DNA of 64,000 nt from Chitinophagaceae bacterium (GTDB taxonomy: Bacteria > Bacteroidota > Bacteroidia > Chitinophagales > Chitinophagaceae). Shown one piece after another: positions 18,801 to 25,234 of the stretch. The translations under genes were made by a program, and so were the position numbers. The DNA lies in assembly GCA_016715365.1 (NCBI GenBank), contig JADKAM010000001.1, forward strand, positions 186,001-250,000, in the 5' to 3' direction. The stretch's first letter is position 1; each line of letters begins with the position of its first letter. The notes under the pieces were generated by a model. That model ran no database searches. It had not been told where the DNA came from and worked only from the letters and a program-made list of their open reading frames with translations.

Positions 18801-19045
18801 AGCTGAAAATCAGTGATAACCTGTCCCCTGTTGAGTTGAAAGGTATGAAGGCCCTCCACTTCCTGGTCTTTGGGGTTATAAAATTCCATCTCCACAACGG
18901 TGGTGGCAATAAAAGGATTTGCTTCTATTGAGATGTTGCATGTTTTCAATTGCACGGTCTGGTCAAATAACCGTTGCTGTGCTTTGCTTTGAGTAACAAA
19001 TGTGAATACCAAAAGCAGGGGGAGGATTAATTTCTGCATAAACAA
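15803..19045 (-). CDS. VIT + VWA-like + orphan SusC-type plug + TPR + DUF2135-like protein
   Basis: 1080 residues with a signal peptide. Domains in order: VIT domain at about 24-150 (VEMEFYNPKDQEVEGLHTFQL, with WKARQAYSSIVGKRIDPA); a VWA-like region at about 250-430 (INVYWDVSLSG, ADAVLLFSDGVNTIGN); a TonB-receptor plug of the SusC/RagA kind at about 640-770 (KEVVVTSAFGIRRAAR, STIRLRGENGLG, ALYVLDGTFM, ILQGPAAAALFGPDGSNGAI); TPR-like helices at about 800-920; and a C-terminal DUF2135-like domain (GVVELDEVSW). There is no barrel after the plug, which makes the plug an orphan. A periplasmic or surface adhesion/scaffold role is plausible; function is unknown. The gene is flanked by terminators, so it is monocistronic. 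Confidence 0.85.
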   Translation of the reverse strand: MFMQKLILPLLLVFTFVTQSKAQQRLFDQTVQLKTCNISIEANPFIATTVVEMEFYNPKDQEVEGLHTFQLNRGQVITDFQLELNGKYREGSIEEQWKARQAYSSIVGKRIDPAILQMNGHNNYRLNIYPIAAKSSRKIKFTITQMMVEENLKLSYTLPLDIKSITENFSLDIKISKPASIPYANTGLLENQLFSMHNDEATLWQHKNDVILNKPISFSISQFANKPQFCISNKNGINNFIMRFYPDVTRYYQSKTKTINVYWDVSLSGKERNLSKELDFLEKYIAENDINKTTIFLFNHQLQGLIVFNKGKDNFSSIRNFLLTYKYAGATELGILDFSNVLADAVLLFSDGVNTIGNAKPKLGAVPVNFITSAYYYYNSYNNYYRYNDNDFKNMVGNTGGSVIRLYYNSVASAVKRIDTAENFLFKYNSGNIHINESFPVKLGGSVLLSGTINQADNLELLYGNNSLINKSENYFIPVNESCDETTYKKMKMLKAYDSLLYDNYNHYWNWQNMIVFGLTERVVTPQTSFLVLERIEDYIKYKIAPPKELETKCAEMNYVYKSEYKIQALKSFTEQDALESVVKDYNKRISWWSKTETPIDLNRVVPDKQPVDVAATTNTVSGKVAGVNVQNNFALGQATDIKEVVVTSAFGIRRAARSTSSSVQNLTTEQVNIIRQVNVNDALAGKIAGAQVRSQSIAKLGAESTIRLRGENGLGIGSGALYVLDGTFMPSSADINPDNIEDYTILQGPAAAALFGPDGSNGAIVMTSKKAKRTYPSYVWTEYKLSSCKDEDYVQEMKTTEDYELWETFRELEKQNKLDVGFYFEMANFFFEKGKTEKAQELMYDAIELSRGRNEGLILAAYMYEKWKWFDKAITVYKGMLSQNENNLKVKRDLALTYFQNKNLEAAVKTYYSIITATDEYNNYGNVKENALAEMNAILALYKNEFNISYINQNLIKLIPVDLKITVESNYEYTRKVQFVEPDNTKCNALTPNTVNKGRYTGNDNYNYSLSEYTVKDALTGKYKVKVDAYNNYSSTAQVPTFIRVVTFKNFQKENMEMEVKIFDLDNQYGVVELDEVSW

Positions 19046-19086
19046 TTTTTTTACATGATGCAGAAAGAAAAAAAATTACATAAAAA

Positions 19087-19118
19087 AACTTCTGCTCTAT
19101 TTTATTAAAGCAGAAGTT
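19087..19118 (-). terminator. Terminator of rtcB
   Basis: Perfect 10-bp hairpin AACTTCTGCT / AGCAGAAGTT with an A/T loop and, on the minus strand, a run of seven T. It lies 22 nt after the rtcB stop. Confidence 0.85.
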
Positions 19119-19139
19119 ATACTTGTATTTTTCCAAAAT

Positions 19140-20588
19140 TTATTCGCCCGTTATTTCATCTTTCCGCTTACGGAATTTCCTCGGGTCACTTCCATCCATC
19201 TGCACAATCACTGGATAAAATTTACCCAACACATCAACCAATGTTGTCTGGCTTTGCATTACTTCATTAATATCCTTGTAAGCAAAAGGCGCTTCGTCCA
19301 GGCCGCCGCCAATTAATTTTACGCCATGCTCTTTTAATTCTTTTTTCAAAGCCTCATGGGTAATGTTGGCCAGCGCTTTGGTACGACTCATTTTTCTTCC
19401 GGCACCATGTGATGCAGAGTTTAAAGAAGTTGTTTCTCCTTTACCTTTTACAATAAAGCCCGGCGCCGTCATGCTGCCCGGAATAATTCCCAACACATTT
19501 TTACCGGCAGGCGTTGCACCTTTACGGTGTACGATCACTTCATTGCCATTCCACATTTCCTTCCACGCAAAATTGTGGTGGTTCTCAACCATAGCCAATG
19601 GTTTTTCGCCAATGGCTTTTGCAATTTTTGCATGAATGGTATGGTGACAGGCACTTGCATAATCACCGGCCAGGTTCATAGCCAGCCAGTATTCCATTCC
19701 TGCTTCTGTGTCCAGGTCTAACCAGGCCAAATGCTTAGCCTCTTTTGGCAATACCGTTTTTTGCATGGCAATCTGTGTGTAGTGGTTGGCAATATTTGCT
19801 CCCAGGCCACGGCTACCGCTATGGCTTAACAAGCCAACATAATTACCAACCGGCAATTTCATTGGATTGCTTGCATCGGTAATTTCTACTTTACCAAACT
19901 CTACAAAATGATTACCACTACCTGATGTACCCAATTGCTTTAAAGCTTTATGCTGCAATGGTTGTAAGAAAGCAATATCTCTGAATTCGTTTCTGTCCAG
20001 TACTTCGTGTTCTGTTCTTTCAGTAAATTCCCTTCCTGCACCAAACAAAGTGCTTGCTACCAACTCTCTTTGAAAATTGGCTTCTCTTTTTTTCAACTCA
20101 TCCGGTTCAATGGCGAAAATGCTTAAGCACATCCTGCAGCCAATATCCACACCAACCGCATAAGGAATAATGGCATTGTTGGTTGCCAGCACGCCACCAA
20201 TCGGCAGACCGTAACCCTGGTGTGCATCGGGCATTAAAGCGCCGGCAACAGCCACGGGCAATTTAGCCGCAGTTTGCATTTGCAGCAAAGCGCCTTCTTC
20301 AATATGTTTGGCGCCAAAGATGTTGTACTCCACACCGGTTTCATTCAGCGGAATTTCTGTTACAGCTTCTTCTTCAACCACAACTAATTTTTCTGCAATT
20401 TTAGAAAGTACTTCATCTGCTAAATAATTCTCCGGCGTTGCCAATACCTCTTTTAATATCTGCAAAGCTTCTTCTTCGGTATGATGTTTAAAGTGTGTAC
20501 ACATGGTATGCATGGCCACACTTACCACCGGCCCTTCTTCGTAGCCAATAGCACGGATCTGTTTTCCGGTTAGTTTTAATTTGTTCAT
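19140..20588 (-). CDS. rtcB: RtcB family RNA ligase
   Basis: 482 residues. Signature motifs are all present: GVDIGCRMC (manganese-binding Cys/Asp), GSGNHFVE, LLSHSGSRGLG, ENHHNFAW and SASHGAGRKMSR, the last containing the His that accepts GMP. RtcB joins 2',3'-cyclic phosphate and 5'-OH RNA ends, the products of ribotoxins and anticodon nucleases, using GTP and Mn2+. In this window it closes a cluster of slipin, AAA ATPase, YkuK-like protein and tRNA-like genes on the same strand. A terminator after the slipin gene and a dispersed repeat separate it from slipin, so it may be transcribed separately or by read-through. No RtcA or RtcR gene is present. Confidence 0.96.
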   Translation of the reverse strand: MNKLKLTGKQIRAIGYEEGPVVSVAMHTMCTHFKHHTEEEALQILKEVLATPENYLADEVLSKIAEKLVVVEEEAVTEIPLNETGVEYNIFGAKHIEEGALLQMQTAAKLPVAVAGALMPDAHQGYGLPIGGVLATNNAIIPYAVGVDIGCRMCLSIFAIEPDELKKREANFQRELVASTLFGAGREFTERTEHEVLDRNEFRDIAFLQPLQHKALKQLGTSGSGNHFVEFGKVEITDASNPMKLPVGNYVGLLSHSGSRGLGANIANHYTQIAMQKTVLPKEAKHLAWLDLDTEAGMEYWLAMNLAGDYASACHHTIHAKIAKAIGEKPLAMVENHHNFAWKEMWNGNEVIVHRKGATPAGKNVLGIIPGSMTAPGFIVKGKGETTSLNSASHGAGRKMSRTKALANITHEALKKELKEHGVKLIGGGLDEAPFAYKDINEVMQSQTTLVDVLGKFYPVIVQMDGSDPRKFRKRKDEITGE

Positions 20589-20600
20589 TGTTTTATTTTT

Positions 20601-20685
20601 ACCACAAAGGGCACCAAGGTTTTCACTAAGTACACAAAGAGCCTTAGTGATCTTCGTGTTGCTTTTCTTTGTGTGCTTTGTGGTT
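20601..20685. repeat. Dispersed palindromic repeat (ACCACAAAG type), copy 1
   Basis: About 85 nt beginning ACCACAAAGG and ending CTTTGTGGTT, with internal CACAAAGAGCC. A related copy lies at 27216-27298. Both sit just upstream of a minus-strand start codon, which suggests a miniature palindromic element that inserts between genes. Confidence 0.65.
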
Positions 20686-20718
20686 TAATTTTTTAAATTA
20701 TTTTTCGCTTCAATAAAA

Positions 20719-20788
20719 GCCCAATAAAGGTATGCCGTACAAGAGTGCGACGCCAATGAAGCTTAATAGAATTTCTAAAGTCTGGTTC
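20719..20788. repeat. Dispersed repeat containing GTACAAGAGTG, copy 2
   Basis: Shares its ordered blocks with 9561-9680 (AATAAAG, GTACAAGAGTG, GCCAATGAAGCT). This copy is compact, without the internal insertion. Confidence 0.5.
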
Positions 20789-20794
20789 AAAAAA

Positions 20795-20823
20795 ACATCC
20801 GGTACCGGAATGATACCGGATGT
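20795..20823 (-). terminator. Terminator of the slipin gene
   Basis: Perfect 10-bp hairpin ACATCCGGTA / TACCGGATGT, followed on the minus strand by TTTTTTT. It starts 6 nt after the slipin stop and ends the unit that begins upstream. Confidence 0.85.
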
Positions 20824-20828
20824 ATGGT

Positions 20829-21932
20829 TTATTTCTGCGCTACAAAGATCTGCTTCAACTGCTCAATCAAAGTACCATTACCGCTTACACTGATCTCACC
20901 AATTTTATCGGCGATCTTCTCCACGTATTCCATCTCTTTCAGTTTCCACAGCATGGTATTGTCTTCCATCAGTTTGGCAGTGTTGAGCAAACTACGGGTG
21001 CTGGCGGTTTCTTCCCTGCGCATAATGCTGTTAGCCTGTGCATTTTTTTCGGCCACCAGCACTTTGTTCATGATGTCCTTTACATCGCCTGGCAAAATGA
21101 TATCACGGATTCCGAAACCATTTACCGCAACACCCAGGTCTTCGGCAGCCAGTTTTACTGCATCCAGGATGAATGGCACGATACCGTCTTTCTTCTCCAG
21201 CAATTCATCAAAACCCAATGCGCCAATGTACTCACGCAATGCCAGCTGGAAAGCCACATACAACTGACGTTCGTAATCTTTGTTCTGCAACAGGGCTTTC
21301 TCAATATCAGTAACCCTGTACTGGGCATAACCGTTGATACGCAATGCAGCTTTGTCTTTGGTCAGAATTTCCTGGCCATTGATCTCGATCTGCTGCATAC
21401 GGGTATCGGCTTTGCCAACCACCACAGTGATGTTGTTCTTCCACCAGTAGTATACACCGGCAGGCAAAGTCTGGGCATATTTTCCATCAATAAATAGTAC
21501 CGCCTTTTCGTAGTTCTCTACAGTGTAGCTACGCACATAAGGCGCTACCAGTTTGTTCTGCAACACAGTGCGACTGATGTTTTCGCTGATGTCGATCTTG
21601 CTTACATCTGCTTTAATGAACTCGTAGTTGTTAACTGCGTTGTTCCAGAAAGCGTAACGGCCGGCAGTCAATACCTGCTTCAGCAAACCATCACGGTACT
21701 GCAACACAATTTCATTATCGCTTACATCAATTACATGCAGGGCATTGGCCAGTTCAGCATCCTGCAACAGGATGTTCATATCGGTTGCAGTATTGAACTG
21801 CACAGTTACATCATAGATGTAGACCTTGTAGTTACCCCAGAACCAGTAAACACCTGGCTGCAGCATTTTTTTGTACTCGCCGTTTTTGTAAACCAGGGCA
21901 ACCTGGTAGGCGTAGATTTTTACTTTTTTCAT
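20829..21932 (-). CDS. Slipin / SPFH (band 7) family protein
   Basis: 367 residues. The protein starts with a repeated motif, YKNGEYKKMLQPGVYWFW and later FIDGKYAQTLPAGVYYWW, then the SPFH domain (LTKDKAALRINGYAQYRVTD, AFQLALREYIGALGFDELL) and a helical tail with VLVAEKNAQANSIMRREETASTR. There is no clear N-terminal membrane helix. SPFH proteins form membrane-associated oligomeric cages or scaffolds. A slipin is a recurrent RtcB neighbour in bacteria, so a shared role in RNA repair is likely. Degenerate tRNA-like sequences lie directly upstream. Confidence 0.92.
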   Translation of the reverse strand: MKKVKIYAYQVALVYKNGEYKKMLQPGVYWFWGNYKVYIYDVTVQFNTATDMNILLQDAELANALHVIDVSDNEIVLQYRDGLLKQVLTAGRYAFWNNAVNNYEFIKADVSKIDISENISRTVLQNKLVAPYVRSYTVENYEKAVLFIDGKYAQTLPAGVYYWWKNNITVVVGKADTRMQQIEINGQEILTKDKAALRINGYAQYRVTDIEKALLQNKDYERQLYVAFQLALREYIGALGFDELLEKKDGIVPFILDAVKLAAEDLGVAVNGFGIRDIILPGDVKDIMNKVLVAEKNAQANSIMRREETASTRSLLNTAKLMEDNTMLWKLKEMEYVEKIADKIGEISVSGNGTLIEQLKQIFVAQK

Positions 21933-22199
21933 TTCTTTCTATTTAAAAATTTTACAATTGTTTTAAAAAAGCCGGCATTACTCTCCATCCCGTCTTCACG
22001 GAAAATGCATGTTGTTATTTTCTCAGCAGCAGTTAACCAGGTTTTTTACTGAACTTATTGTCAGCAACTCAACATAGGTAAGTACAGCTTGTCCAACAAC
22101 TCAATGACATTTTACTGGTGTTGATGAAATTGGTGAACGTCAAGGTTTTAAATCCAGGCCAGATCACCCGAAAAGCAACACCTGCTTTTTGGTCTCAGC

Positions 22200-22267
22200 T
22201 TTTTAGAGAAGGCTGAACTTCTTTCTTCTTCATTAACAATGAAGTGTTCTACCACTGAACTATCCGA
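22200..22267 (-). ncRNA. Degenerate tRNA-like sequence, Asn(GUU)-like anticodon arm
   Basis: D-arm GTTC/GAAC with a GG-containing loop is intact, and the anticodon arm is perfect (CTTCA-TTGTTAA-TGAAG, anticodon GUU). The T-stem AGAAG/CTTCT pairs, but its loop is TTCAGC, one nucleotide short. The 3' half of the acceptor stem does not match the 5' half (TCGGATA). It cannot form a normal acceptor end, so it is not an ordinary tRNA. Confidence 0.6.
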
Positions 22268-22271
22268 TTTT

Positions 22272-22335
22272 GAGCCGGAGCCGGATTCGAACCAGCGCTG
22301 CTTTCTGTTGCTCTATCCAACTGAGCTATCCGTAC
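22272..22335 (-). ncRNA. tRNA-like sequence lacking an anticodon arm
   Basis: D-arm GCTC/GAGC and a perfect T-arm (GCTGG-TTCGAAT-CCGGC) are present, with an acceptor pairing only over 4-5 bp. Only 13 nt lie between the D-stem and the T-stem, where a tRNA has about 22; no 5-bp/7-nt anticodon arm can form. Total length is 64 nt. Confidence 0.6.
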
Positions 22336-22406
22336 TAAACGGAATGGGAATCGAACCCATGACCCACAGTTTGTGGAGGACATTGCGCTATTGCCGCAAC
22401 AGCATA
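22336..22406 (-). ncRNA. tRNA-like sequence with canonical T-arm and irregular 5' half
   Basis: A perfect T-arm, ATGGG-TTCGATT-CCCAT (22344-22360), is followed by a would-be acceptor strand. Upstream are two hairpins: CCACA/TGTGG with a 3-nt loop (22364-22376) and TTGCG-N7-CGCAA (22383-22399). The 5' end is uncertain. It abuts the previous tRNA-like element directly. Confidence 0.45.
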
Positions 22407-22530
22407 CAGGTTGTTACTACTCCTGCACTATCGTGCTCTTTTAAAACACAGATCCGGTTTGCTGCTAACAGGCAGATATCCTTTTCCGCGTTGGCGGAAC
22501 TCTTCTGCCGATACCGTTGCACCGGCAATA
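22407..22530 (-). other. Structured spacer after the AAA ATPase gene
   Basis: Contains stems GGCAGA/TCTGCC, TTCCGC/GCGGAA and GCAC/GTGC, with outer CCGGT/ACCGG, in a cloverleaf-like order, but no T-loop. It may be a further decayed tRNA-like unit or a structured 3' UTR. The neighbouring stretch 21933-22199 shows no gene or RNA that I can identify. Confidence 0.3.
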
Positions 22531-22532
22531 TT

Positions 22533-23612
22533 TTAATTCATCATTACTTCTTCCTGCCGCCTGAAACCAATTACCTGCACCTGTGGTTGTACAACTTCTT
22601 TTTCGGTTGGGTTGGCTATTTCAGCAATGGTCATGGGTTGCGTAATGCTGTTACTAAAACCCAAATGATCGCTCAGGCGCTGCGCTTTCTGAACACCCAG
22701 TTTTCCAAATTCGTATTTCGCAATCAGTCTGCCTTTGCGCATTAAAGCACTATCAACGAGCGTGAGCGAATTATTGAATGTGCAGATAAGCTGTACATTT
22801 AAAAAGTCGGCCAGTAATCCATCCGAAATATTCAGCAGGTTAGATACCGATGCATTGTTATTTAGTTTCCTGTCCATGATCACATTCTCAGCATCTTCAA
22901 TAATGAGTACGCTGTTGGGATTACTCACCAGCAGCTCAACAAAATCGGGGCTGGTAATATCTGCTGCCACCGTAGGCGAAACAAACAGCACACGCTTTTT
23001 TATTTTGCCGATCAGGTAACGCAGGTAGGTTGTTTTGCCTGTGCCCGGTAAACCATGCAGCAATACAATTCCCTTGTCCTTATCCTTACTTAAGCGGTTG
23101 CAGATAGTATCACTCACCGGCTTAAAGTCATCTTCATAAAAAAGATCCAGGTCAAGTTTGGTACGTTTCACTTCCAGCTGTCTTAGTTCCAGTCCGTTTC
23201 TGCCACGGCTGATGAGGTTGATCTCCAAAGGTTTTCTGCGTTGCTTTTCCTTATACTTTTTCATCAGGCCGGTACATTCCGTTATGAAATTATCCTGTTC
23301 ACCGCTGTGATATATTTCGCAGTAATTGGTATCAAACTCTATCAGGCAACCGTTTTGCATTACCATAAAAGTCTCATCAAATACATAGCGCTTTTTTTTG
23401 CTGTCGAAATACCGGTATCCATGTACCGATTTTATCAAATGCCCGAATGTGGTTTTAATGGCTTCAAATGCTTTTTCTCCATCAATATTATTTACATAGT
23501 TAGCACTCGGTATTTGCCCAAAGCAATACAGGTACAGCGATTTGCCGCTTAAAAACCCATGATCAAAAACACTGTTGGCGTTGATCATTTTTTGATTGAT
23601 ATTATTTTCCAT
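22533..23612 (-). CDS. AAA family ATPase, BCS1-like
   Basis: 359 residues. An N-terminal domain of about 165 residues of unknown fold precedes the AAA module: Walker A GLPGTGKTT near residue 190, Walker B VLIIEDAE near 240, a sensor region TFNNSLTLVDSALMRKGRL with the arginine-finger type RKGR, and a short C-terminal lid. The segment resembles BCS1-type AAA proteins, which act as protein translocators or remodellers. It lies 15 nt after the YkuK-like gene and is followed by tRNA-like sequences and the slipin. A likely role is remodelling of an RNP or of the SPFH assembly; this is inferred. Confidence 0.9.
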   Translation of the reverse strand: MENNINQKMINANSVFDHGFLSGKSLYLYCFGQIPSANYVNNIDGEKAFEAIKTTFGHLIKSVHGYRYFDSKKKRYVFDETFMVMQNGCLIEFDTNYCEIYHSGEQDNFITECTGLMKKYKEKQRRKPLEINLISRGRNGLELRQLEVKRTKLDLDLFYEDDFKPVSDTICNRLSKDKDKGIVLLHGLPGTGKTTYLRYLIGKIKKRVLFVSPTVAADITSPDFVELLVSNPNSVLIIEDAENVIMDRKLNNNASVSNLLNISDGLLADFLNVQLICTFNNSLTLVDSALMRKGRLIAKYEFGKLGVQKAQRLSDHLGFSNSITQPMTIAEIANPTEKEVVQPQVQVIGFRRQEEVMMN

Positions 23613-23627
23613 TTTTACAATTATTTA

Positions 23628-24113
23628 TTATTGAACAATTTTATTAGCACAACTGCTGCTGGCAAAAGCTTCGGGCTTGGCTTTAAAAGCAAATCCCATC
23701 CCCATGATATAGCCCATCGCTTCTTTCAACGCGTCGTTACTTTTAAAGTTTGGATTGGTGTTGATGTCGGCATGTACTTCCATATCTACCCCGTATGCAG
23801 TAAATATTTTGCACAGTGCATAAGCCACATAAATACTCTTAGCCACCTCAGTCAGCATCCGCTGTTTGATACTCATCTTCTGCAAAGTAGTTTCGTTGCT
23901 GATATACATAAAACCACCTTTACCTTTTCGTATAAAAACAATTACGGTAGCAAACTCCGTTTCCTTTCCCTTCACCTGGCTATCGGTACCAATACATACT
24001 TTAAGCTGGTGACCCATTTCTTTTTCCCGGAGTATGGTGGCTCTTACTTCATCCCCGATCGGGATGTGTATTTTTTGTCCGCTCAGTTTTCTCCATTGCT
24101 GATGATGTTCCAT
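23628..24113 (-). CDS. YkuK-family protein (DUF458, RNase H-like fold)
   Basis: 161 residues. CIGTDSQVKG at about 40-50 supplies the first acidic residue of a RNase H-like fold, with FATVIVFIRKGKGGFMYIS as adjacent strands, a middle helix (IKQRMLTEVAKSIYVAY) and VEVHADINTNPNF-type acidic motif (MEVHADINTNPNFKSN). The family is annotated as ribonuclease H-like but has no firmly established substrate. It is the first protein gene after the tRNA-like array, about 110 nt downstream of the last tRNA-like unit, which suggests it acts on those RNAs. Confidence 0.85.
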   Translation of the reverse strand: MEHHQQWRKLSGQKIHIPIGDEVRATILREKEMGHQLKVCIGTDSQVKGKETEFATVIVFIRKGKGGFMYISNETTLQKMSIKQRMLTEVAKSIYVAYALCKIFTAYGVDMEVHADINTNPNFKSNDALKEAMGYIMGMGFAFKAKPEAFASSSCANKIVQ

Positions 24114-24158
24114 TGTTTCATGTTTTAAATTTTTTGTTTACCAACATTTGTTCTTTAT

Positions 24159-24180
24159 GGAGCGACATTGGCGACGCTCC
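24159..24180 (-). other. Hairpin between tRNA-like array and ykuK-like gene
   Basis: GGAGCG/CGCTCC stem in the leader of the YkuK-like gene, with a 10-nt loop. It has no T-tract, so it could be a processing or regulatory hairpin rather than a terminator. Confidence 0.35.
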
Positions 24181-24223
24181 GTTCAACATTTTTTCTTTGG
24201 TCATCTTTTACCACATTTTATTG

Positions 24224-24294
24224 TGGACGAAGCAAGATTCGAACTTGCACTACCAGCTCTTCAGACAGGCACTCTACCATTGAGTTATTCATCC
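24224..24294 (-). tRNA. tRNA-like, Phe anticodon (GAA)
   Basis: 71 nt. Acceptor GGATGAA/TTCGTCC pairs fully (one G-U), discriminator A, no encoded CCA. D-arm ACTC/GAGT with AATGGTA loop; anticodon arm CCTGT-CTGAAGA-GCTGG with one U-U mismatch; T-arm GCAAG-TTCGAAT-CTTGC perfect. The acceptor is the same as that of the Asn-like unit next to it, which is not typical of tRNA-Phe. Confidence 0.75.
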
Positions 24295-24365
24295 ATTTGT
24301 TTGTTACAGTTCTTTTGATTGATCCTTATTTCCTCATTATCGAATTCACCTGTTTCAAACATTTG

Positions 24366-24449
24366 CGGAGAGTAAAGGATTCGAACCTTTGCATCGAATT
24401 AACGATGATGGCTTAGCGGGCCATTACAATACCACTCTGTCAACTCTCC
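24366..24449 (-). tRNA. tRNA-like, Ser anticodon (GCU), long variable arm
   Basis: 84 nt class II structure. Acceptor GGAGAGT/ACTCTCC is perfect, discriminator G as in tRNA-Ser, anticodon stem ATGGC/GCCAT perfect, variable hairpin CATCG/CGATG, T-arm AAAGG-TTCGAAT-CCTTT. The anticodon loop is CCGCTAA, so position 33 is C instead of the near-universal U. Confidence 0.75.
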
Positions 24450-24456
24450 ATTTTTG

Positions 24457-24528
24457 AGGATGAAGAAAGATTCGAACTTTCAACCCGGTACTTAACAAGC
24501 ACCCGCTCTGCCGTTGAGCTATTCATCC
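24457..24528 (-). tRNA. tRNA-like, Asn anticodon (GUU)
   Basis: 72 nt. Acceptor GGATGAA/TTCATCC is perfect, D-arm GCTC/GAGC, anticodon arm GGTGC-TTGTTAA-GTACC, T-arm GAAAG-TTCGAAT-CTTTC. The discriminator is U, whereas bacterial tRNA-Asn normally has G. No CCA is encoded. Confidence 0.75.
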
Positions 24529-24534
24529 GTTTTG

Positions 24535-24610
24535 TTGGCCCGGTGAGACTCGAACTCACAACTCCCGGTGTAAAAGACCGGTACTCTTAATCCAATTGAG
24601 TTACGAACCA
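24535..24610 (-). tRNA. tRNA-like, Lys anticodon (UUU)
   Basis: 76 nt. Acceptor TGGTTCG/CGGGCCA pairs over 7 bp but begins with U1-A72 and has two G-U pairs. D-arm ACTC/GAGT, anticodon arm CCGGT-CTTTTAC-ACCGG perfect, T-arm GTGAG-TTCGAGT-CTCAC perfect, discriminator A. The UUU anticodon loop is the kind cut by PrrC-type nucleases. Confidence 0.75.
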
Positions 24611-24616
24611 GTTTTG

Positions 24617-24689
24617 TTGCGGCTTTCAGACTTGAACTGAAATCTTCTACCTTATGAGAGTAGTGTGTTGCCAATTACACTAAACCGCA
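24617..24689 (-). tRNA. tRNA-like, CAU anticodon (Met-type)
   Basis: 73 nt. Acceptor TGCGGTT/AGCCGCA, starting with U1-A72; D-arm GTGT/ACAC; anticodon arm CTACT-CTCATAA-GGTAG; T-arm TTCAG-TTCAAGT-CTGAA; discriminator A. It lacks the three G-C pairs of initiator tRNA. It is the closest relative in the array of the insert-bearing unit at 24780-24873. Confidence 0.75.
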
Positions 24690-24701
24690 TTTTAATTTCT
24701 G

Positions 24702-24774
24702 TTGGCTTAGAAAGATTCGAACTCTCATCTCTTCATTCGTAGTGAAGTGTTCTTATCCATTGAACTATAAACCA
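24702..24774 (-). tRNA. tRNA-like, Arg anticodon (ACG)
   Basis: 73 nt. Acceptor TGGTTTA/TAAGCCA (U1-A72), D-arm GTTC/GAAC, anticodon arm CTTCA-CTACGAA-TGAAG perfect, T-arm GAGAG-TTCGAAT-CTTTC, discriminator A. The anticodon stem is identical to that of the degenerate Asn-like unit at 22200. ACG is the anticodon cut by colicin D. Confidence 0.75.
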
Positions 24775-24779
24775 TCATT

Positions 24780-24873
24780 GTGCGACTTTCAGATTTGAAC
24801 TGAAAACATTCATCTTATGTTTGCCTCTCAGAAAGAGAGGAAGATGACCATGTTGCCGTTACACCAAGCCGCA
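24780..24873 (-). tRNA. tRNA-like with a hairpin insert in the anticodon loop (CAU nearby)
   Basis: 94 nt, 21 more than its paralogue at 24617-24689. Acceptor TGCGGCT/AGTCGCA, D-arm GTGT/ACAT and T-arm TTCAG-TTCAAAT-CTGAA are intact. The anticodon stem is extended to TCATCTT/AAGATGA and encloses a 24-nt loop containing a CCTCTC/GAGAGG hairpin followed by CAAACAT. The CAU triplet lies at the 3' side of this loop. The discriminator is C. The insert resembles a small intron; bacterial tRNA introns are otherwise large self-splicing elements. Confidence 0.7.
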
Positions 24874-24943
24874 TTACTTTTAAATCACTTCATTCATTAC
24901 TTCCTTGTTCAACATTCCTTGTTCCTTGCTCATTATTCTTTCG

Positions 24944-25015
24944 GTTGACTCCGGGACTCGAACCCTGTTCCCCACATTCACAGTGTGGTACTTTACCGGA
25001 TAAGCTAAAGCCAAC
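24944..25015 (-). tRNA. tRNA-like, His anticodon (GUG), with G-1
   Basis: 72 nt including the extra 5' G. Acceptor TTGGCTT/GAGTCAA pairs over 7 bp (two G-U), with G at -1 opposite discriminator C73, the hallmark of tRNA-His. Anticodon arm CCACA-CTGTGAA-TGTGG perfect, T-arm CAGGG-TTCGAGT-CCCGG with one mismatch. The 70-nt gap to the next unit contains AACAAGGAA tandem repeats. Confidence 0.75.
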
Positions 25016-25036
25016 GTTTGTTTTCATTACGGGTTT

Positions 25037-25110
25037 GCGGTTCGTATGAGAATCGAACTCATAGCCTCTGATAGACAATCAGAGATGTTAGCCGTTACAC
25101 CAACGAACCG
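25037..25110 (-). tRNA. tRNA-like, Asp anticodon (GUC)
   Basis: 74 nt. Acceptor CGGTTCG/CGAACCG perfect, anticodon arm TCTGA-TTGTCTA-TCAGA perfect, T-arm ATGAG-TTCGATT-CTCAT perfect. Unusual points: discriminator C instead of G, and U at position 37 where a purine is expected. Confidence 0.75.
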
Positions 25111-25153
25111 TTATAGCTGCAACATGTTGTTGCAACTAAGTTTTCAGGGTTTG

Positions 25154-25226
25154 TAGTCTGTACCGGGGTCGAACCGGTATCCTCAAGTAGAAAGCCTGAG
25201 ATCCTGAACCATTAGACGAACAGACC
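25154..25226 (-). tRNA. tRNA-like, Glu anticodon (UUC)
   Basis: 73 nt. Acceptor GGTCTGT/ACAGACT, D-region TCGTCTAATGGTTCAGGA as in tRNA-Glu, anticodon arm TCAGG-CTTTCTA-CTTGA, T-arm ACCGG-TTCGACC-CCGGT, discriminator A. Position 37 is U rather than A. UUC is the anticodon targeted by zymocin-type nucleases. Confidence 0.75.
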
Positions 25227-25234
25227 AAAACTGT

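Noticed and set aside
22239..22745. A 168-codon plus-strand reading frame across the degenerate tRNA-like region
   Set aside because: It runs antisense to tRNA-like units and the AAA gene and shows no protein-like family motif.
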